Shown: positions 27,139 to 40,525, numbered from the stretch's first letter. The stretch is DNA of 64,000 bases from Acidobacteriota bacterium (GCA_016716715.1 JADJVE010000002.1:124001-188000); one strand, 5' to 3'. The notes: generated from the sequence alone by a model not told the origin. A program made the numbers and translations.

Positions 27139-29532
27139 GTGACGCTCCACGCAGGCGACCGCCTCGGTGCGTACGAGATCCTCGCGCCGCTCGGCTCGGG
27201 GGGAATGGGCGAAGTCTGGCGCGCGCGGGACACCCGCCTGGGGCGCGACGTCGCGATCAAGGTCCTGCCGGACTCGCTGGCGTCCGACCCCGTCGCCCGC
27301 ATGCGGTTCGACCGCGAGGCCCGCGCCGTCGCGGCCCTCTCGCACCCGAACATCCTCGACATCCACGACGTCGGCTCCGAGGGCGGGGTCGCATGGGCCG
27401 TCACGGAGCTTCTCGAGGGCCAGACGCTCAAGGCGCGGCTGGACGAGGGCGCCCTGCCCTGGAGGCGGGCCGTGGAGGTCGGGCTCGCGCTCGCGGAGGG
27501 CCTCGAGGCGGCCCATGCCCGAGGGGTCGTCCACCGCGACGTCAAGCCCTCGAACGTGTTCCTCACGTCCGACGGGCGCGTGAAGATCCTCGACTTCGGC
27601 ATCGCGACGCTCGACGATTCGATGAGCCTCTCGCAAGGCGCGCGCGACGTCACGGAGCCGCAGGCGATCGTCGGCACGGCGGGGTACCTCTCGCCCGAGC
27701 AGATCCGGCGCGAGGCCGCCGACGCGCGCAGCGACATCTTCGCTCTCGGCTGCGTCCTCTACGAAATGGTCACCGGGCGCCGCACGTTCCCGGGCGACAC
27801 GCCGCCCGAGGCCCTCGTCGCGACGCTGCGCGGCGAGCCGCGCGATCCGGCGGATCTCGTGACGGGCCTCCCACCCGAGCTGCGCCGCCTGATCCTCCGG
27901 TGCCTCGAGAAGAGGCCGGACCGACGGTTCCAGACGGCGGCCGACCTCGCGTTCGCCCTGAAGATTCCCTTCACGGGCTCGGGCGGCGGGCACGAATTCG
28001 TCTCGGCGACGGACGAAACCGAAGTCATCGCCCCGGCGCCGCTGGCCCGCCCGAAGCTGCGGGCCGCCCCGGTCGCCGCAAGCGGAGCCGTGCTCGCCGC
28101 GGTCCTCGCCGCCGCCGCGTGGCTCCTGTTCTTCCGCGGCTCGACGCCCGCGGCCGACATTCTCGCCGTCCTCCCCTTCACGAACGAGACCGGCGACCCC
28201 GCGCACGAGTACCTCTCCGAGGGCGTGACCGACTCCCTGATCGATGCGCTCTCGAAGACGCCCGGTCTCTCCGTGCTGGCGCGGTCGACTGTGTACGCGG
28301 CGCCGGACAAGGGCGACCCACGCAAGGCCGGCCGCTTCCTCCATGCGCGCGCGATTCTCGTGGGCCGCGTGAATCGACAGGGTGCCGATCTGCACGTCGA
28401 CGCCGAGCTCGTCGACGTGGTGAGCGGGGCGCGCCTCTGGCACGGGGACGTGACGGACCGCGCGGGCGATCCGCTCCCGGCGGCCGCGGACCTCGCCCCG
28501 GGTATCGCCCGCACTCTCAGGCCCGCGCTGACGGCCGAAGAGGAGAAGCGCGTCGCCGGCCGGCGCCACGATCCGGAGGCGTGGGACCGCGTCCAGCGCG
28601 GACGGTTCTTCCTCAAGAAGCGCACGGAAGAGGGGATCTTCAAGGCGCTCGGCTACTTCCAGGACGCCACGGTTCGCGATCCGCGCGAGGCCGACGCGTG
28701 GTGCGGCCTGGCAGAGGTGCAGCACCTTCTTGCGTACTACAGCTTCGCGGCGCCCGCCGAGCTCGTCCCGAACGAGCGGGAGTTCGCGGCGAAAGCCATC
28801 GCCCTCGACCCGACGCTCTCGGGCCCGCACGCGATCCTCGCGGACATCCGGTACCTCACCGACCACGACTGGCCCGGCGCCGAGGAGGAGTTCCGGAAGG
28901 CGCTCGCCCTGAACCCCAGCGACGCCGAGGCGCACCAGTGGTACTCGAATTTCCTCTCGGCGGCGGGCCGCCCCGACGAGGCGCTCGCCGAGATCTCGCG
29001 CGCGCAGGCGCTCGACCCCCTCAATGCCGTGATCCAGACGGACGCCGGGCTCGCGCGCTACTTTGGCGGAAACGTGGAGGGCGGCGAGGAGGAGATCCGC
29101 CGCGCGATCGACCTGGACCGGGCCCACCCGTTCCCGCGGCTCTGGGTCTCCCTCCCGCTCCTCGCGCAGAAGCGTTACGACGACGCGCTCGCCCAGCTTC
29201 GCAAGGCGCGGGAGCTCGAGCCGTCCATGCCGGAGGCGATCGCGTTCTCGGGCTACGCGAGCGCTCTCGCCGGGCGGCCCGCGGACGCCGAGGCCGCCCG
29301 GCGAGACCTCGATGCCCTCGCAAAGACCCGCTACGTGGGCGGGTTCCCGTTCGCGATCCTGACGCTCGGGCAGAAGAAGCGTTTCGAGTCGCTCGAGTGG
29401 CTCGAGAAGTCCTGCGCCGACGGCGACGGCCGCCTCGCGTACCTCGGGGTCGAGCGGGGGTTCGACCCGCTCCGGGACGAGCCGCGCTTTGCCGCGGTCG
29501 TCAGGCACCTCGGAATCCCGAAGCGGCGCTGA
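27139..29532 (+). CDS. Ser/Thr protein kinase with TolB-like and TPR extracytoplasmic part
   Basis: 797 residues, Hanks-type kinase. Catalytic domain 1-275: G-loop GSGGMGEVW (19-27), VAIK Lys41, HRDVKPSN with Asp134, DFG Asp152, APE-like region GYLSPEQ. One transmembrane helix near residues 310-335 (VLAAVLAAAAWLLFF). The outer part starts with a TolB-N-like segment (ILAVLPFTNETGDPAHEYLSEGVTDSLI) and continues with about seven TPR units to the C-terminus. This is a common acidobacterial architecture. Substrates unknown; the FHA protein nearby is a candidate partner by inference. Confidence 0.92.
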   Translation: MTLHAGDRLGAYEILAPLGSGGMGEVWRARDTRLGRDVAIKVLPDSLASDPVARMRFDREARAVAALSHPNILDIHDVGSEGGVAWAVTELLEGQTLKARLDEGALPWRRAVEVGLALAEGLEAAHARGVVHRDVKPSNVFLTSDGRVKILDFGIATLDDSMSLSQGARDVTEPQAIVGTAGYLSPEQIRREAADARSDIFALGCVLYEMVTGRRTFPGDTPPEALVATLRGEPRDPADLVTGLPPELRRLILRCLEKRPDRRFQTAADLAFALKIPFTGSGGGHEFVSATDETEVIAPAPLARPKLRAAPVAASGAVLAAVLAAAAWLLFFRGSTPAADILAVLPFTNETGDPAHEYLSEGVTDSLIDALSKTPGLSVLARSTVYAAPDKGDPRKAGRFLHARAILVGRVNRQGADLHVDAELVDVVSGARLWHGDVTDRAGDPLPAAADLAPGIARTLRPALTAEEEKRVAGRRHDPEAWDRVQRGRFFLKKRTEEGIFKALGYFQDATVRDPREADAWCGLAEVQHLLAYYSFAAPAELVPNEREFAAKAIALDPTLSGPHAILADIRYLTDHDWPGAEEEFRKALALNPSDAEAHQWYSNFLSAAGRPDEALAEISRAQALDPLNAVIQTDAGLARYFGGNVEGGEEEIRRAIDLDRAHPFPRLWVSLPLLAQKRYDDALAQLRKARELEPSMPEAIAFSGYASALAGRPADAEAARRDLDALAKTRYVGGFPFAILTLGQKKRFESLEWLEKSCADGDGRLAYLGVERGFDPLRDEPRFAAVVRHLGIPKRR

Positions 29533-29533
29533 C

Positions 29534-31612
29534 TCAGCCGAAGTTCACGAGCGCCCTCGCGAGGCGCGGGCCCGGCCTTGGAACGGCCGCGCGGATCTCG
29601 GGCAGAAGCATCCGCGCCCGCACGCGTGCCGACGGCTCGCGGAGGGCGTATTCGAGAAGGTCCGCCGACGACGCCTCGTCGGCGGGGTTCGAGCGCACGG
29701 CGCGCGCGCGCTCGGCCCCGGCCGCCAGCGTGCGGCCCGAGGCTTCGTAGCGCTCCGCGAGGAAGCGGCGCGCGTCGGCATTCGCGGGATCGGCCACGAG
29801 CGCCCAGCGCGCCTCGTCCCACGCCTCGGACTCGCGGCCCAGCTTCACGAGGACGCGGGCGTGCGCGAGGCGGACGGACGCGGCACCGTCTCCATTGTCG
29901 ACGGCATCGTCCCAGGCGTCCTCGGCTTCGACGAGCTTCCCGCGCGCCTCGAGAAATGCCGCGCGGTGGTATGCGATCGGGTAGGACTCCGGGAGGAGGC
30001 GCGCCCCCTCGTCGAACTCCCGGCCCGCATCCTCGAGGCGGCCGGCCGCCTCGTAGACCTTTGCGAGGCCCCAGTGGCCGTTCTCGTACGTGGAGAAGAT
30101 CTGGATCGAACGCCGGTAGCAGCCGATCGCCTCGTCCCACTTCTTCTCGTCCCAGCGCTGCTTGCCGAGGAGCGCCCAGGCGTCGTAGTAGCGCGGGAAG
30201 ATCTCGATCGCGCGCGTGAGGTGGCGGATCGTCGTCTCGCGGTCGCCCTTCAGCTGCGCGTCCCACGCGACGTTGTAATGGGCCTTCGCCGAGTTCGGGT
30301 ACTTCGCGACCATGTCGAGGTAGAGCGTCCGGTCGTCCGCCCACGCGAGGTTCCGGACCGCCGCCGCGACGCCGTACGCGAGGACCGCCGCGACGAGGAG
30401 CGCCTCGCGCCACGGGAAGCGCGAGGGCCGAGGCACCTCGAGCGCGATGCCGCCGAGAAGGCCCATGGCGAGCGCCGCAAGGCCGGCGGACGGGAGGTAC
30501 GCGAGACGTTCGGCCCAGATCGTCCCGATCACGAACGGGACGTTCGAGACCGGGAACAGCGAGCCGGCGAAGAGCGCGATCCCGAGCGCGGCGAGCGGCC
30601 GGCGACGCCAGAACGCGATCGCGAGGACGACGAGCACGAGGACGAACGCGGGGCCCGCCCAGGCGCGCCACTCGCGGAAACCCGCGGCGAGCGTCAACGC
30701 GTACGCCGAGTGATCCGCCGACAGGCGCAGCGGGACGAACGTCTTCAGGGCGTAGAGACCCGCCAGGGAAAGAGCGTTCGCGGCCCGGAGCGCGGGCTTC
30801 ATCGCGACGAGCGGGTTCTCGAGGTCGAAGATCCCGGCCTCGCGGGAGACGAGAAAGCCGTGGATCACGATCACGCGCACCGCGAAGAGAACGACGATGG
30901 GCCCGAGGAACCCGAAGAGCGCCCAGCGCGCAAAACGCGGGAGCGCCGCCCACGCCTCCCGCGGCGAGCGCCCCCGGCCGCCGCGGAAGAGCTCGCCGAG
31001 GAGGACGACGCCCGGCGCGACGATCGCGTTCTCCTTGACGAAGACCGAAAGCAGGAAGACGCCGAGCGCTCCGGCGTACGTCCCGGCCCGGAGCCGCCCC
31101 CCTCCCGTCGCGCGCAGCCACAGGCGCGCGACGGCGAAGACGGCCAGCGCCGCGAGGAGCTCGGCCCGGCCCACGAGGGACGTCACGGCCTCGACGTGGA
31201 TCGTGAAGACGGCGAACAGCGCCCCGGCGGCGAGCGCGGCCCGCGCCGCGAAACCCAGCTCGACGAGCCACGCCGCGAAGAAGACCGTCACCGCCGCGTG
31301 GAGCGCGATGTTCACGGCGCGAAAGAGCCACGCGCGGTTGCCGTGGATCCAGCGCTGGACGCCGTACGTCAACAGGAGAATCGGCCGGTAGTTCTGCGCC
31401 GACGCGAGGGAGCCCCCGAAGTACTGCGTCGTGAAGACCTCGTCGACCTTCGACGGCGAGGCAATTCGTTCGTTGCCCGAAATGATGAGCTTGTCGTCGT
31501 ACGTGAAGTCGGCGGGCAGGCCGTTCACGAACGGGAGGATCGCGAGGAGCGCCAGCCCGAGGGCGGCGGACCGGCCGAGGCGGGGCGCGGGGGCGTCGCT
31601 CACCGCGCTCAC
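29534..31612 (-). CDS. TMTC-like membrane glycosyltransferase with TPR tail
   Basis: 692 residues. The N-terminal two thirds form a polytopic GT-C domain of about 11 helices with the acidic motif FTYDDKLI in the first loop and YRPILLLTYGVQRWIHG after it. The C-terminal 270 residues are TPRs (AKAHYNVAWDAQLKGDRETT, YDAWALLGKQRWDEKKWDEA). Related to bacterial homologues of eukaryotic TMTC O-mannosyltransferases; substrate unknown. GTG start overlapping the stop of the permease upstream (GTGA), so translationally coupled to ABC permeases. Confidence 0.8.
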   Translation of the reverse strand: MSAVSDAPAPRLGRSAALGLALLAILPFVNGLPADFTYDDKLIISGNERIASPSKVDEVFTTQYFGGSLASAQNYRPILLLTYGVQRWIHGNRAWLFRAVNIALHAAVTVFFAAWLVELGFAARAALAAGALFAVFTIHVEAVTSLVGRAELLAALAVFAVARLWLRATGGGRLRAGTYAGALGVFLLSVFVKENAIVAPGVVLLGELFRGGRGRSPREAWAALPRFARWALFGFLGPIVVLFAVRVIVIHGFLVSREAGIFDLENPLVAMKPALRAANALSLAGLYALKTFVPLRLSADHSAYALTLAAGFREWRAWAGPAFVLVLVVLAIAFWRRRPLAALGIALFAGSLFPVSNVPFVIGTIWAERLAYLPSAGLAALAMGLLGGIALEVPRPSRFPWREALLVAAVLAYGVAAAVRNLAWADDRTLYLDMVAKYPNSAKAHYNVAWDAQLKGDRETTIRHLTRAIEIFPRYYDAWALLGKQRWDEKKWDEAIGCYRRSIQIFSTYENGHWGLAKVYEAAGRLEDAGREFDEGARLLPESYPIAYHRAAFLEARGKLVEAEDAWDDAVDNGDGAASVRLAHARVLVKLGRESEAWDEARWALVADPANADARRFLAERYEASGRTLAAGAERARAVRSNPADEASSADLLEYALREPSARVRARMLLPEIRAAVPRPGPRLARALVNFG

Positions 31613-32415
31613 GAGGGGCGGCGCGCCGGATCGAGGCGGTCCACGAGGGCGTCGCCGAGGACGTTCGTCCCGAGGACCACGACGAGAATCGCGGCCGCGG
31701 GGGCGAGGACGACGTGCGGGGCGTCCAGGACGTGCGTACGCCCTCCCGCGAGCATCGCGCCCCAGGACGGCGCGGGCGGCGGGACGCCGAGGCCGAGGAA
31801 CGAGAGCGCGGACTCCGCGAGGACGGCCGCCGCGAGGTGGAGCGTCGCCTGAACGAGGAGAGGCGACGCGACGTTCGGGAGGACGTGGACCGCGAGGAGG
31901 CGCGCGCGCGACGCGCCTGCGGCCCGCGCGGCCGCGACGAAGTCCCGCGTGGACAGGCGCCGAGCCTCCGTGCGCGCGAGGCGGGCGTACGGGACCCACC
32001 CGACGGCCGCGAGCGCGACGACCGTGTTCTTCGCGGATGGCCCGAGCACCGCCGCGAGCGCGACGGCAAGGAGGAGGCCGGGGAACGCGAGGACGAGGTC
32101 CACCAGGCGCCCGAGCGCCGCGTCCCACGCGCCGCCTTGCTCGCCCGCGAGGAGCCCGAGCGTGGAGCCGAACGCGGCCGAGGCGAGGACGGCGGCGCCC
32201 GCGACGCCGAGCGACACCGTCGCGCCGCGCAGGAGGCGCGAGAAAAGGTCCCGCCCGAGCTCGTCGGTCCCGAGCGGCGGGGCGGACGACGGCGGGACGA
32301 GCCGCCGCGTCAGGTCGATCCGTGTGGCCGGCGCGGACGGCAGGAGCGGCGCCAGCAGAGCCGCCAGGATCGCGAGCCCGAGGACGGCGGCCGCGACCTT
32401 CGCGGACGGCCTCAC
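31609..32415 (-). CDS. Peptide-type ABC transporter permease (DppC/OppC family)
   Basis: 268-residue inner-membrane subunit. After the first helix comes HPLGTDELGRD-like sequence (PPLGTDELGRDLFSRLLRGA), typical of DppC; the EAA loop is AAARAAGASRARLLAVHVLP and SALSFLGLG follows. About six helices. GTG start overlapping its partner's stop. No binding protein or ATPase gene accompanies the pair here, so those subunits would have to come from elsewhere. Confidence 0.9.
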   Translation of the reverse strand: MRPSAKVAAAVLGLAILAALLAPLLPSAPATRIDLTRRLVPPSSAPPLGTDELGRDLFSRLLRGATVSLGVAGAAVLASAAFGSTLGLLAGEQGGAWDAALGRLVDLVLAFPGLLLAVALAAVLGPSAKNTVVALAAVGWVPYARLARTEARRLSTRDFVAAARAAGASRARLLAVHVLPNVASPLLVQATLHLAAAVLAESALSFLGLGVPPPAPSWGAMLAGGRTHVLDAPHVVLAPAAAILVVVLGTNVLGDALVDRLDPARRPS

Positions 32416-33344
32416 GCGCCCTCCCCCGCCGCGCGGGCACGGGCGCGCGGATCGAGGGCCGCGGCGAGAGCGTCCACGCTTGCGTTCACGAGGATGAACG
32501 TCACGGCGATGAACAGGACGCAGCCCTGCACGAGCGGGTAGTCGCGCCGCTGGATGGATTGGACGAGGAGACGTCCGACTCCGGGCCACGAGAAGATCGT
32601 CTCCGTCACGACGGCGCCAGTCAGGAGCGAGCCGAACTGCAGGCCCGCGACGACGAGAACCGGCGGGAGCGCGTTGCGCCCCGCGTGGCGGAGGATCGCG
32701 CGCAGCGGGCGCTCGCCGCGCGCGATGGCGGCCGCGACGTACGGCCGGTCCATCTCTTCGGCGAGGCACGCCCGCACCATCCGCGACAAGAGCGCCGCCA
32801 GCGCGAACGCAAGCGTGGCCGCGGGAAGGAGGAGGGCGCCGCGCCCGTCGCGCCCCGACACCGGGAGGAGGCCGAGGCCGATCGAGAAGACGAGGACGAG
32901 GAGCGGCCCCGAGACGTAGTTCGGGGTCGAAACGCCGAGGAGCGACACCGCGCGCAGGAAACCGTCCAGGGGCTTGCCGCGCGCGAGGGCCGACGCGACG
33001 CCCGTCGGAACCGCGACGAGAATCGCCCCGAGGAACGCGGCGAGGGCGAGCTCGGCCGTCGCCGGCACGGCCGCGAGAATCTCCCGCGTGACTTTCCTCT
33101 TGGTCAGAATCGAGGACCCGAGGTCCCCGCGCACGGCGCCGGAGAGCCAGGCGACGTACTGGCCGAGGAGCGGCCGGTCGAGGCCGAGGTCCTTCCGGAG
33201 GCCCGCGACGTCCGCGGGCGCCGCGCCCTCGCCGAGCATCGCGGCGGCCGGGTCGCCCGGGATCAGGTGGATCAGGAAGAAGACGACCGTCGCCGCGCCG
33301 AGGAGGAGCAGCGGGACCTCGAGCAGTCGGCGGAGCGGCGGCAC
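32412..33344 (-). CDS. Peptide-type ABC transporter permease (DppB/OppB family)
   Basis: 310 residues, six helices. The family opening is visible (VPLLLLGAATVVFFLIHLIPGDP), then GLDRPLLGQYVAWLSGAVRGDLG and the EAA loop AAIARGERPLRAILRHAGRN, ending ETIFSWPGVGRLLVQSIQRRDYP. First gene of the dppB-dppC-TPR glycosyltransferase unit. GTG start with TAGACT 6 nt upstream. Confidence 0.91.
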   Translation of the reverse strand: MPPLRRLLEVPLLLLGAATVVFFLIHLIPGDPAAAMLGEGAAPADVAGLRKDLGLDRPLLGQYVAWLSGAVRGDLGSSILTKRKVTREILAAVPATAELALAAFLGAILVAVPTGVASALARGKPLDGFLRAVSLLGVSTPNYVSGPLLVLVFSIGLGLLPVSGRDGRGALLLPAATLAFALAALLSRMVRACLAEEMDRPYVAAAIARGERPLRAILRHAGRNALPPVLVVAGLQFGSLLTGAVVTETIFSWPGVGRLLVQSIQRRDYPLVQGCVLFIAVTFILVNASVDALAAALDPRARARAAGEGA

Positions 33345-33350
33345 GCGCGG

Positions 33351-33356
33351 AGTCTA
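33351..33356 (-). promoter_or_regulatory. -10-like hexamer of the permease operon (leaderless)
   Basis: TAGACT on the minus strand, 6 nt before the GTG at 33344; lies between this operon and the stop of the upstream sigma-54 regulator gene. Confidence 0.4.
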
Positions 33357-33369
33357 GCGTCCGCGCGCG

Positions 33370-37161
<3,792 letters not shown>

Positions 37162-37247
37162 GTCGCGTCCTCCCCGTGGACGGGCGGATCAGGGCTGTCG
37201 CGCCCCGGACGATTTCGAATTCCGGGCCCCGCGTCAAGTGGCCCGCC

Positions 37248-37253
37248 TATCAT
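37248..37253 (+). promoter_or_regulatory. -10-like hexamer of the first PIG-V-like gene
   Basis: TATCAT, 12 nt before the ATG at 37266. Confidence 0.35.
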
Positions 37254-37265
37254 CGGGAAACCCGC

Positions 37266-38420
37266 ATGCCTGCGCCCGCCACCCCGCGCCGCGTCCTCCT
37301 CCTCGGGGCCGTCTGGCTGGCCTTCGTATGGGCGGTCGCCCTCGTCGCGGTGCGCTCGACGCCATGGTTGACCGGGCCCGCGGGCTCGGCGGCGGCGCTC
37401 GCCAGACGCGGGACGCCTCTGGCCCGCTGGGACTCGGGCTGGTACGTCGCGATCGCCGAATCCGGGTACGAGGCTCCGCCGACGCGCGTCGGCCAGCAGA
37501 CGAACCACGCGTTCTTCCCTCTCTACCCCGCCCTCATGCGAGGCGTCTCGCGCGCGACCGGGCTGGACGCCCCGCGCGCGGGAGCCCTCGTCGCGGCCGT
37601 CGCGCTCCTCGGGGCGCTCGTCCTCTTCGCGGCTTGGACACGGAGGCGGTTCGGAGAGGAGCGCGTCTGGCCCGCGCTCGTGGCGTTCCTCGCGCTCCCG
37701 ACGTCCTTCTTCTTCGCATCCGTCTACTCGGAGTCCCTCCTCGTATTCCTCGCCCTCGCCGCCGTCCTCGCCGTCGAGACCGATCACGACGCCGCGGCTG
37801 CGGCTGCGGGGCTGCTCACGGGCCTGACGCGGATCTCCGGCCTCGTCCTCGCACCGGCGCTCTTCCTCGTCTCATGGCGAAGGAGCCGCGAACGCGGGCG
37901 GCCCGTCCCTCAGGCGCTCCTTCGGGCGGGGCTCGTCGGCGCGTCGCCGCTCGCCGGCTTCGGGCTCTTCTGCCTCTACTTCCAGGAGCGCTTCGGCGAC
38001 GCGCTGCTCTTCGTGAAGGCACAGCACAACTGGTCGAGCGAGGCGAAGACCGTCTTCGACGGGCCGCGCCTCATCCTTCAGGAGATCGGACGCGACCTCG
38101 CGACGGGCCACATCCTCGTCAAGAGCCCGGTTCGCACGATGGAGGGCGTCTTTTTGCTCCTCTTCCTCTTTCTCGCGTGGCGGCTCGCGGCGCGGCGGCT
38201 CTGGCCCGAGGCGCTCTACGTCTTCCTGACCGTCGCGATCGTCTTCACGTCCGGGACGCTCGAGAGCGGCGGGCGTTACGTGCTGCCCGCGTTCCCCGCG
38301 TTCGCGGTCCTCGGCGGCCTCGCCGCGCGCCCCGCGCTCTTCCGTGTGTTCGTGGCGCTGTCTCTCGTCGCCCAGGCGGGCTACATCTGGCTCTTCGTCC
38401 ACTGGCTGTGGGTCGGCTGA
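37266..38420 (+). CDS. PIG-V/Gpi18-like membrane mannosyltransferase, copy 1
   Basis: 384 residues with 8-10 helices. The family signature is clear: LARWDSGWYVAIAESGYE and then NHAFFPLYPALMR, followed by PTSFFFASVYSESLLVFL and LTGLTRISG. Such GT-C enzymes use a lipid-linked sugar and work on the periplasmic side. The ATG at 37266 avoids a 30-residue charged extension. Roughly half identical, by eye and without large gaps, to the gene at 44392. Acceptor unknown. Confidence 0.85.
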   Translation: MPAPATPRRVLLLGAVWLAFVWAVALVAVRSTPWLTGPAGSAAALARRGTPLARWDSGWYVAIAESGYEAPPTRVGQQTNHAFFPLYPALMRGVSRATGLDAPRAGALVAAVALLGALVLFAAWTRRRFGEERVWPALVAFLALPTSFFFASVYSESLLVFLALAAVLAVETDHDAAAAAAGLLTGLTRISGLVLAPALFLVSWRRSRERGRPVPQALLRAGLVGASPLAGFGLFCLYFQERFGDALLFVKAQHNWSSEAKTVFDGPRLILQEIGRDLATGHILVKSPVRTMEGVFLLLFLFLAWRLAARRLWPEALYVFLTVAIVFTSGTLESGGRYVLPAFPAFAVLGGLAARPALFRVFVALSLVAQAGYIWLFVHWLWVG

Positions 38421-38423
38421 GCG

Positions 38424-39713
38424 TCAGGCGCCGACGAGCGGATTCCAGGCGTCCCAGAAGAGAGGCCAGGATTTGCCCACGCACCCGGGGGCGTCGAGCG
38501 TCGAGCCCGCGGGCAGCGCGAGAGCGAGAACGGCCGCCGACATCGCGACGCGGTGATCCCCGTGCGCGGCGAACGCGGCCGCGCGCGGCACGCCGCTGCG
38601 GCCGGCGATCGAGAGGACCGGCGCCCCGTCGGCATCTCGGCCGACACGCGCTGAGGTTCCCGCGTGCGAGAGAAGCTCGACGGTCGCCGCGAGGCGGTCG
38701 GACTCCTTCTCGCGCAGGCGCGCGACGCCGGTCAGCGTCGACGTCCCGTCCGCGAAGGCGAGGGTCGCGGCGAGCGGAAGCGCCGCGTCGGGCGCGAGAT
38801 CGACGTCCACGTCCATCGGCTTCAGGTCGCGCGCGCCCCCCGGGGGCCCGGTTGCGACCAGCGACTCCTCGCCGTCCGCGCCCGTCTCCCACGCGAGGAC
38901 GCCCCCGGCCCTCACGGCCCAGGCGCGGAACTCGGCGTCGGGCTGCTCGGAGTCGCGGGCGAGGCCGCGCACCGTCACGCGTCCGCCCGACACGAGCGCG
39001 CCCGCGATCGGGAAGCACGCCGCCGAGTCGTCGCCGGCGACGCGGTAGCGCGACGCGCGGTACCCGTCGCCCGGCCCGGCGCCGAAGCCTTCGAGGACGC
39101 GGCGCGTCAGCCCGAGGTACGCACCCGACACGACCGGGCCCGTCACGTCGAGCGTGACACCGCCCGGGACGAGGGGCGAGACGAGCTGCAGCGCCGAGAG
39201 GAACTGCGACGACACGTCGCCACGGATCGCCACGCGCCCGCCGCGCAGCGTGCCGCCGCGGATCGCAACCGGCAGAAACCCCTCTCGCGCGAGGCATCGA
39301 ATCTCGCCGCCCAGGGTTCGGATTGCTTCGAATAGTGGGGACATCGGCCGCTCCCGCATGCGAGGGCTGCCGTCGAGAACGAAACGGCCCGGCACCGCGG
39401 CGAGAAGCGCGGAGAGAAAGCGGGCCGGCGTCCCCGCATCTCCGATATCGATGTGGACCTCACCGGCCGAGTGACCGCTGCGACCGATCGGCCCGATAAC
39501 CCGCCAACCAACACCTTCTAAGAAAATCTCCGCTCCCAGGAGCCGGAGGGCTGCCGCAAGCGCCCGGGTGTCCGAACTCTCGAGTGGATTCAGCAGAACG
39601 CTCTCCCCCTCCGCGCAGGCCGCCGCCAGGAGAGCGCGGTTCGTGACGCTCTTGCTGCCGGGGACGCGGAGCGCGCCCGAGAGACGGCCGCGGAGAAGAG
39701 GGGCGGCGCTCAA
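38424..39713 (-). CDS. aroA: 5-enolpyruvylshikimate-3-phosphate synthase
   Basis: Shikimate pathway step joining shikimate-3-phosphate and phosphoenolpyruvate. 429 residues with the two-domain inside-out barrel: VPGSKSVTNRALLAAA, DIGDAGTPARFLSALL (variant of the glyphosate/PEP loop GNAGTAMRPL), SQFLSALQL, GDDSAACFPIAGAL, DLAPDAALPLAATLAF, RLREKESDRL and HGDHRVAMS. TTG start inferred from a TTGA overlap with the lpxH-like gene; longer upstream frames are antisense. It carries one TTCNAAGAA motif with a rare TTA codon, plus one near match. Confidence 0.93.
   Translation of the reverse strand: MSAAPLLRGRLSGALRVPGSKSVTNRALLAAACAEGESVLLNPLESSDTRALAAALRLLGAEIFLEGVGWRVIGPIGRSGHSAGEVHIDIGDAGTPARFLSALLAAVPGRFVLDGSPRMRERPMSPLFEAIRTLGGEIRCLAREGFLPVAIRGGTLRGGRVAIRGDVSSQFLSALQLVSPLVPGGVTLDVTGPVVSGAYLGLTRRVLEGFGAGPGDGYRASRYRVAGDDSAACFPIAGALVSGGRVTVRGLARDSEQPDAEFRAWAVRAGGVLAWETGADGEESLVATGPPGGARDLKPMDVDVDLAPDAALPLAATLAFADGTSTLTGVARLREKESDRLAATVELLSHAGTSARVGRDADGAPVLSIAGRSGVPRAAAFAAHGDHRVAMSAAVLALALPAGSTLDAPGCVGKSWPLFWDAWNPLVGA
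39516..39524 (+). repeat. TTCNAAGAA motif copy in aroA
   Basis: ACACC-TTCTAAGAA-AATCTCC. On the aroA strand it produces the codons ATT, TTC, TTA, GAA, which are rare for this genome. A second site at about 39328-39339 differs by one base from the extended motif. Confidence 0.5.
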
Positions 39714-40519
39714 CGCGGCGCGGAGGCGGGGTCCGCCTCCAGAGCCCCGAAGCCGCGGCGCCGCGCGCGCTCGGCGGTCGGTTCCTCGACGATCGACAGA
39801 CGCCCGTCCGGCGCGATCTCGGCGTGCTTGCGCTCTTCGAGCCACGCGGGCAGGACGTGCGTGACGCCGTCGGCCGCGGCAAACGTGCGCCCGACGTGGA
39901 AGTGCCCGACGAGGAGCGCGCCGTAGCCCTGCGCGCGCGCCTGCCGGCCCTCGGCGCGCAGCGCCTCCTCCGGGAGCTTTTTCTTGTGCCGGAAGTTCGA
40001 GCGGTAGAGCCGCGCCTCGGTCCTCGCCACGATCCCGCGCGCGAGCCCGCCCGGGATCACCTCGAGCGCGGCGCGCGCAACGGGGTTCTTCGAAATCGTG
40101 CGCCAGAAACGGTACGGGAGATCGGCCGTGTTCACGCGATCGCCGTGCACGAACGCATACGTCGCGTTCCCGACGGCGAGCCCGTCCGTCAGCCCGTACG
40201 CCGCGAACGGGGAGGCGTACGGCGTCCCGGCGACGAAAAAGTCGCGGTTTCCCTCGACGTAGCGCAGCTGAAGTCCCCGCGCGGCGACCGCGGCGAAGCC
40301 GTCGAGAGTGCTCCTCAGGAGAGGCGTCTCGAGCTTCGGGTGGCCGATGAAGTAGTGAAAAATGTCGCCGAGCAGCACCGCCGCCGAGAAACCGCGCTGC
40401 CGGACGGACTCGAGGGAGGCCAGCAGGTCGTCGGCATCTCCTTCCACCTGACCGAGATGCGAGTCGGCGAACACGGCGGCGCCGCCTGGGGCCGGCGTCG
40501 GTTCCGGGAAGCGCGTCAC
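39710..40519 (-). CDS. UDP-2,3-diacylglucosamine diphosphatase-like phosphoesterase (LpxH-like)
   Basis: 269 residues, calcineurin-like metallophosphoesterase. Metal-site motifs: ADSHLG, LLGDIFHYFIGHP, YVEGNRDFFV, VHGDRVN and VGHFHVGR. The spacing and the insertion RSNFRHKKKLPEEALR fit LpxH/UshA-independent lipid A hydrolases (UDP-diacylglucosamine to lipid X), consistent with the Kdo genes in this window. GTG start with TAAGAT 6 nt upstream; the first residues are Pro-rich. Could instead act on another nucleotide-sugar. Confidence 0.78.
   Translation of the reverse strand: MTRFPEPTPAPGGAAVFADSHLGQVEGDADDLLASLESVRQRGFSAAVLLGDIFHYFIGHPKLETPLLRSTLDGFAAVAARGLQLRYVEGNRDFFVAGTPYASPFAAYGLTDGLAVGNATYAFVHGDRVNTADLPYRFWRTISKNPVARAALEVIPGGLARGIVARTEARLYRSNFRHKKKLPEEALRAEGRQARAQGYGALLVGHFHVGRTFAAADGVTHVLPAWLEERKHAEIAPDGRLSIVEEPTAERARRRGFGALEADPASAPR
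40086..40094 (-). repeat. TTCNAAGAA motif copy in the lpxH-like gene
   Basis: TTCTTCGAA on the plus strand; on the coding strand it reads ATT TCG AAG AAC. Another codon phase from the aroA copy. Confidence 0.35.
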
Positions 40520-40525
40520 GGTGAG

